Assembly: GCA_031969915.1 (NCBI GenBank)
Contig: DALYJJ010000213.1
Coordinates: forward strand, 1 to 8,301
DNA: 8,301 nucleotides
Reading direction: 5' to 3'
Origin: DALYJJ01 sp031969915
GTDB lineage: Bacteria > Acidobacteriota > Terriglobia > Bryobacterales > Bryobacteraceae
Shown: piece by piece, positions 5,256 to 8,301 of the stretch
Numbering within the stretch: the first letter of the stretch is position 1
Layout: each line of letters starts with the position of its first letter
Made by a program: the position numbers and the translations under genes
The notes under the pieces: model-generated
The model's database searches: none
What the model was told of the DNA's origin: nothing
What the model saw: only the letters and a program-made list of their open reading frames with translations

Positions 5256-5953
5256 TACAGGTTTGCGTGCTGGGTGGCGAACATGCCGAACTTCTGCATG
5301 GCGATCTCGCGGGCGCGCGCGCGGTCGCGGCCGCGGATTCCCTGGACCAGTTGGACGTGGGCGTCGGCGGAGGCCATCATGTCGATGTGTGCGTTGTTGC
5401 GCAGGTTCCGGATGAACAGGAACGCGAGCAGCGGGAGCAGCACCTGGGACAGCACCTTGGGCAGATAGGAGTTCCCGGAGATCCTCCACAGGGTGTTGTG
5501 CCACTCGAAATCGTGCGCGAAGAAACGCTGGACGTTGCGCTCGCGCGCCGCATCCTTCATGTGCTCGGTGATGGCGAGGAGTTCGTCGAGGTCGGCTTCC
5601 GTGGCGTTTTCCACCGCGAGATCGACGGCCAGAACCTCCAGTTCGCCACGAATCCGGAGGATATCGGCGACTTCGGCGCTGGTCAGCGTCGTCACCACAC
5701 AGCCCTGGTTCGAGCGGCGGACCACGAGTCCTTGATGCTCCAATGCCACCAGGGCTTCGCGCACCGTCGGCTGGCCCACGCCGAGCTGCTTGGCGACCCG
5801 CGACTCCACGATCCGGTCGCCGGGGTTGAGGTCCCCGGAGATGATGAGATTGCGTAGGGTTTCGGCGATTTGTTCGGAGATGGAGACCTTGCGGCCTAGC
5901 GATTCCGAGAGCCGGCCGAGCTTCTCGGCGACCGGCGAACGATCAAGCGGCAT
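5231..5953 (-). CDS. GntR-family transcriptional regulator, FadR/FCD type
   Basis: This 240-aa protein is a ligand-responsive DNA-binding regulator. The winged-helix domain spans residues about 24-90: 'SISEQIAETLRNLIISGDLNPGD', then 'ESRVAKQLGVGQPTVREAL' as the recognition helix-turn-helix, then the wing 'GLVVRRSNQGCVVT'. The all-helical FCD effector domain spans about 95-225, with D148 and H152 in 'HDFEWHNTLWRISGN' and H199 in 'DAHVQLVQGIRGRD'. These are three of the four usual metal ligands. The fourth position, expected about 22 residues on, reads K221/F222 instead of His, so metal binding may be altered. The ATG at 5953 is the only sensible start, placing the HTH at the normal distance from the N-terminus, but it lacks a clear Shine-Dalgarno sequence. 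The gene lies 23 nt behind the permease, so it is probably the last gene of that operon and its likely regulator. The stop codon interlocks with the sulfatase stop. Confidence 0.92.
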   Translation of the reverse strand: MPLDRSPVAEKLGRLSESLGRKVSISEQIAETLRNLIISGDLNPGDRIVESRVAKQLGVGQPTVREALVALEHQGLVVRRSNQGCVVTTLTSAEVADILRIRGELEVLAVDLAVENATEADLDELLAITEHMKDAARERNVQRFFAHDFEWHNTLWRISGNSYLPKVLSQVLLPLLAFLFIRNLRNNAHIDMMASADAHVQLVQGIRGRDRARAREIAMQKFGMFATQHANLYGSEVRSA

Positions 5954-5976
5954 GTAAACCGAATATAACAGGCCTT

Positions 5977-7440
5977 TCAGGGCGCTGTGATGGCCCTTCG
6001 TACCAATAAGTAAACCGGTAGCCCTGCCAGTACGATAACCAGTCCCGGCCACGTCGCGGAGGCGCGGTAGACAAACAGCGCCACCAGGATCGCGGTGGCG
6101 CCCAGGATGTAGAGCGCCGGCACGACGGGATAACCCAGCGTGCGGTAGGGGCGCTCCGCCAGGGGACGAGTCTGTCGCAGCCGGAAGACCGCGGCGATGG
6201 TCATGACATAGAAGATGAGGGCGGCTGAGATGACGTAGTCCAACAGGTTGCCGTAGAGGTTGCCGTATTGGCCGGTGGCCGGATCGAAGGTCCGGGGAAG
6301 CACCAGCGCGGCGGCCCAGACACCCTGGATCGCGAGCGACCATCCGGGTACGTCGTGCTCATTCAGGGCTGCGGCCGGGCGGAAGAACAAGCCATTCCGG
6401 GCCATCGTGTAATACACACGCGGGCCGGCGAGCACAAGGCTATTGACGCAGCCGAAGGTGGAGATCATGACCGCCACCGCCATGATTGCCGCGCCGGCTC
6501 CGGGCCATACCGATTCGAGCACCGCCGTCGCCACCCGGTTCGACGGCGCGGATTGGATCGCTTCGAGCGGCAGAGTGACTAAGTACGCCAGGTTCGCGAG
6601 TAAGTAGAGGACAATCACCACCACGGTGCCCAGGATGAGCGCCTTGGGCAGGGTGCGACGCGGGTCTTTCACCTCACCGGCGGCGAAGGTGATGTTGTGC
6701 CACGAATCGGCCGAAAAAAGCGAGCCGGACTGGGCCACGCAAATGGCGGCGAAGAGGCCGAAAGCCGAGGCGGCGAGCAGGTGGGCGGCGACGGGAACGG
6801 CGTTGTCGCGAACTCCCCAGAAATCGCCGAAATTCGCGGCGACGGCGGCATCGTTGCGCCCGATGAGCAGGCCCAGGACGATCAGGCCGAAGAGCGCACC
6901 GATCTTGGCTACGGTGAAGACGTTCTGCACGATCTTGCCCGTTCGTACGCCGCGGCTGTTGGTCCAGGTAAGAACGATGATCACTCCGATAGCCAGCAAC
7001 TGGGCGGTGGAGAGCGAGACAGCGTAGCCCTGGGAGATGTGGACGGGGGGAACCAGGTAAGTGCTCTCGGAAATGCCGGGCCACAGAACCCCGGTGAAGC
7101 GGGCGAAGGCGACGGAGACGGCCGCGATGGTGCCGGTCTGAATCACGGTGAAGAGCGTCCAACCGTACAGGAACCCCCAGAGCGGGGAGAACGCTTCCCG
7201 AAGGTAGACATACATGCCGCCGGCCTCGGGAATCATGGAGGCCAGTTCTCCGTAGGAGATGGCCGCGGCAACCGTCAAGACCCCCGTAAGGAGCCAGGCC
7301 ACCATCAGCCAACCCGGACTGCCGATGGTTCGGGCCATGTCGGAGGAGACGATGAAGATGCCGGAGCCGATCATCACTCCAATCACAACCATGACGGAGT
7401 CGAAGAGGCCGAGTTCCCGGCGGAAATGGTGTTCGCTCAT
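5977..7440 (-). CDS. APC-superfamily amino-acid permease, LAT-like
   Basis: This 487-aa integral membrane protein has about 12 hydrophobic segments and is expected to import or exchange an amino acid at the cytoplasmic membrane. TM1 contains the substrate-binding unwound motif GVMIGSGIFI (21-30), the hallmark of the APC fold. 'ISYGELASMIPEAGGMYVYLREAF' follows at 61-84. The segment 'FSADSWHNITFAAGEVKDPRRTLPKAL' (242-268) is the conserved TM6/loop of the LAT subgroup. 'PYRTLGYPVVPALYI' (431-445) precedes the last helices. The ATG at 7440 overlaps the stop of the upstream oxidoreductase (ATGA), with no Shine-Dalgarno sequence of its own, so translation is coupled. A much longer in-frame extension upstream of this ATG overlaps the oxidoreductase and is not part of the gene. 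The substrate is not determinable from sequence; the neighbouring hydroxyproline/opine-type oxidoreductase suggests an amino or imino acid. Confidence 0.92.
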   Translation of the reverse strand: MSEHHFRRELGLFDSVMVVIGVMIGSGIFIVSSDMARTIGSPGWLMVAWLLTGVLTVAAAISYGELASMIPEAGGMYVYLREAFSPLWGFLYGWTLFTVIQTGTIAAVSVAFARFTGVLWPGISESTYLVPPVHISQGYAVSLSTAQLLAIGVIIVLTWTNSRGVRTGKIVQNVFTVAKIGALFGLIVLGLLIGRNDAAVAANFGDFWGVRDNAVPVAAHLLAASAFGLFAAICVAQSGSLFSADSWHNITFAAGEVKDPRRTLPKALILGTVVVIVLYLLANLAYLVTLPLEAIQSAPSNRVATAVLESVWPGAGAAIMAVAVMISTFGCVNSLVLAGPRVYYTMARNGLFFRPAAALNEHDVPGWSLAIQGVWAAALVLPRTFDPATGQYGNLYGNLLDYVISAALIFYVMTIAAVFRLRQTRPLAERPYRTLGYPVVPALYILGATAILVALFVYRASATWPGLVIVLAGLPVYLLVRRAITAP

Positions 7441-8301
7441 GAGTGGGGTTCGCCGATCAGTGTTTCTACTCGCGCCGGAAAGACCGGCGGACGGACGGAA
7501 TCGTGATGCCAGCCGAACAGGAACTCCGTGGCCGGCCCGCAGACACGGCCCTGGCAAGGACCCATTCCGCAACGGTGCTGGAGTTTGGCTTCCCGCCAGT
7601 TGGTTTCGTTCTTCAGTACCCCGTAGGATACGTCTTCGCAGCGGCAGACGAGCGTGCCGTCGTCGGGCAGGTTCCGCAGTTCGGGCCGCAGGGCAAAGGC
7701 CCGATTGAGGTGGAGGGCGAAGCGGGCGGCGGCGGCGCGCTCGGCGAACCGCGTGCGTGCCTTCTGGTAATCTCCCGCGGCGGCGTAACCGGCGATCTCG
7801 CCTTCGATCAGGGACAGGTCGACACCGCCGATGCCCGTGGGCTCGCCCGCGCAGAAGACGGTACTCGTGGAGGTGCGCTGGTAGTCGTCCACGTGGACCA
7901 CGCCGTTGCGCAGCTCGCAACGGAACACGGCGGCCAGTTCCGTGTTGGGCGCCAGTCCATAGCCAATGGCTAGGTAGTCGCAGGGTATGCGGCGGCCCTT
8001 CACGACGACCGACTCCAACCGGTCCTTCCCTTCGGCGCGTTCCACCCACGCGCTGGTTTTGTACGGGATGCCCAGCAGTTGGAACTGGAGCGCGGCCGCC
8101 TGCGCCAGCTTCGGCGCAGTCAGCCGGGCGCCGAAGCGAAGGAGGCTGGAGAACGGCGCTTGCTCGACGATCAGCAGGACGCGGGCGCCGGCGCGCCGCA
8201 GGTAGGCGGCGACTGCAAGCAGCAACGGACCCGACCCGGCCACCACGACGCGTTTTCGCCGGACGTCGAGGCCGCCCTTGACCAGCGCCTGCAAGCCGCC
8301 G
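7437..8301 (-). CDS. FAD-dependent oxidoreductase with a BFD-like [2Fe-2S] domain (hydroxyproline/opine-type dehydrogenase alpha subunit), 5'-partial
   Basis: The frame is open to the right edge and ends at TGA 7439-7437. Residue numbers here count from the TTG codon at 8294-8292, which is only an internal leucine of the real protein: two further in-frame codons (Gly-Gly) precede it, giving 'GGLQALVKGGLDV'. The visible part has a second Rossmann nucleotide-binding motif 'VVVAGSGPLLLAVA' (16-29) with 'VLLIVE' after it. 'DYLAIGYGLAPNTELA' (106-121) and the FAD-binding 'VFCAGEPTGIGGVDLSLIEG' (146-165) follow. The C-terminal BFD-like cluster domain has C217-x-C219 in VCRCEDV and CGMGPCQGRVC (C242, C247, C252). 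This arrangement is that of the alpha subunit of D-hydroxyproline, opine and HcnB-like dehydrogenases, which feed electrons to a partner beta subunit and the respiratory chain. The N-terminal FAD domain and any beta subunit lie outside the window. The gene is coupled to the permease downstream, so its substrate is probably the permease's cargo. Confidence 0.88.
   Translation of the reverse strand, partial: GGLQALVKGGLDVRRKRVVVAGSGPLLLAVAAYLRRAGARVLLIVEQAPFSSLLRFGARLTAPKLAQAAALQFQLLGIPYKTSAWVERAEGKDRLESVVVKGRRIPCDYLAIGYGLAPNTELAAVFRCELRNGVVHVDDYQRTSTSTVFCAGEPTGIGGVDLSLIEGEIAGYAAAGDYQKARTRFAERAAAARFALHLNRAFALRPELRNLPDDGTLVCRCEDVSYGVLKNETNWREAKLQHRCGMGPCQGRVCGPATEFLFGWHHDSVRPPVFPARVETLIGEPHS

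Noticed and set aside
5954..6343. In-frame upstream extension of the GntR regulator
   Set aside because: It overlaps the permease C-terminal helices in another frame. The start at 5953 gives a normal-length FadR/FCD regulator.
7441..8049. In-frame upstream extension of the permease by about 200 codons
   Set aside because: It lies wholly inside the oxidoreductase gene in another frame and is Arg/Gly/Pro-rich. The ATG at 7440 gives a normal APC N-terminus with TM1 correctly placed.
1..8301. tRNA/rRNA genes, CRISPR arrays, insertion sequences, attachment sites
   Set aside because: I found no cloverleaf-like stretch, regularly spaced repeats, transposase frame or paired terminal inverted repeats anywhere in the window.

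Overview
The window is GC-rich bacterial DNA with compact, overlapping genes. It contains a divergent junction between two unrelated blocks. Nothing in it fixes the taxon. A single-sheath contractile-injection locus, a planctomycete/acidobacterial-style CxPSR sulfatase with a Tat-like start, and a GntR/APC/flavoprotein catabolic operon would suit a soil bacterium such as an acidobacterium of the Solibacter/Bryobacter type. That is an inference from gene content only, with low confidence.

Left block (1-3616, leftward, minus strand): the front end of a contractile injection system operon, most likely an extracellular contractile injection system (eCIS) or related phage-tail-like particle. A consensus sigma-70-type promoter at 3680-3708 precedes a large tail sheath protein (776 aa). 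Next come the tail tube protein (175 aa), a T4 gp26-like baseplate hub chaperone with two CxxC pairs (214 aa), and the first 33 codons of a further gene that runs off the left edge. Intergenic gaps are 12 nt, 3 nt and a 4-nt ATGA overlap, so this is one transcription unit. Baseplate, LysM, spike, ATPase and cargo genes are expected beyond position 1 but are not visible. The sheath carries an unusually large internal insertion that appears to be two copies of one alpha/beta module.

Middle (3617-5234, rightward, plus strand): a 229-bp divergent intergenic region, then a formylglycine-type sulfatase of the iduronate-2-sulfatase-like group. The 5' region of this gene is odd. A 17-codon ORF with an excellent ribosome-binding site stops just before the sulfatase. 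A 12-bp imperfect direct repeat suggests that a 77-bp insertion or duplication separated the original start from the sulfatase body.

Right block (5231-8301, leftward, minus strand): a catabolic operon in the order FAD/[2Fe-2S] oxidoreductase (5' end outside the window), LAT-like APC amino-acid permease, FadR/FCD-type GntR regulator. The first two overlap by ATGA and the third follows after 23 nt. The oxidoreductase resembles the alpha subunit of hydroxyproline/opine-type dehydrogenases. This suggests an uptake-and-oxidation module for an amino or imino acid under the control of its own regulator. The regulator and the sulfatase converge with overlapping stop codons (CTAA at 5231-5234). No tRNA, rRNA, CRISPR array, insertion sequence or convincing intrinsic terminator is visible.
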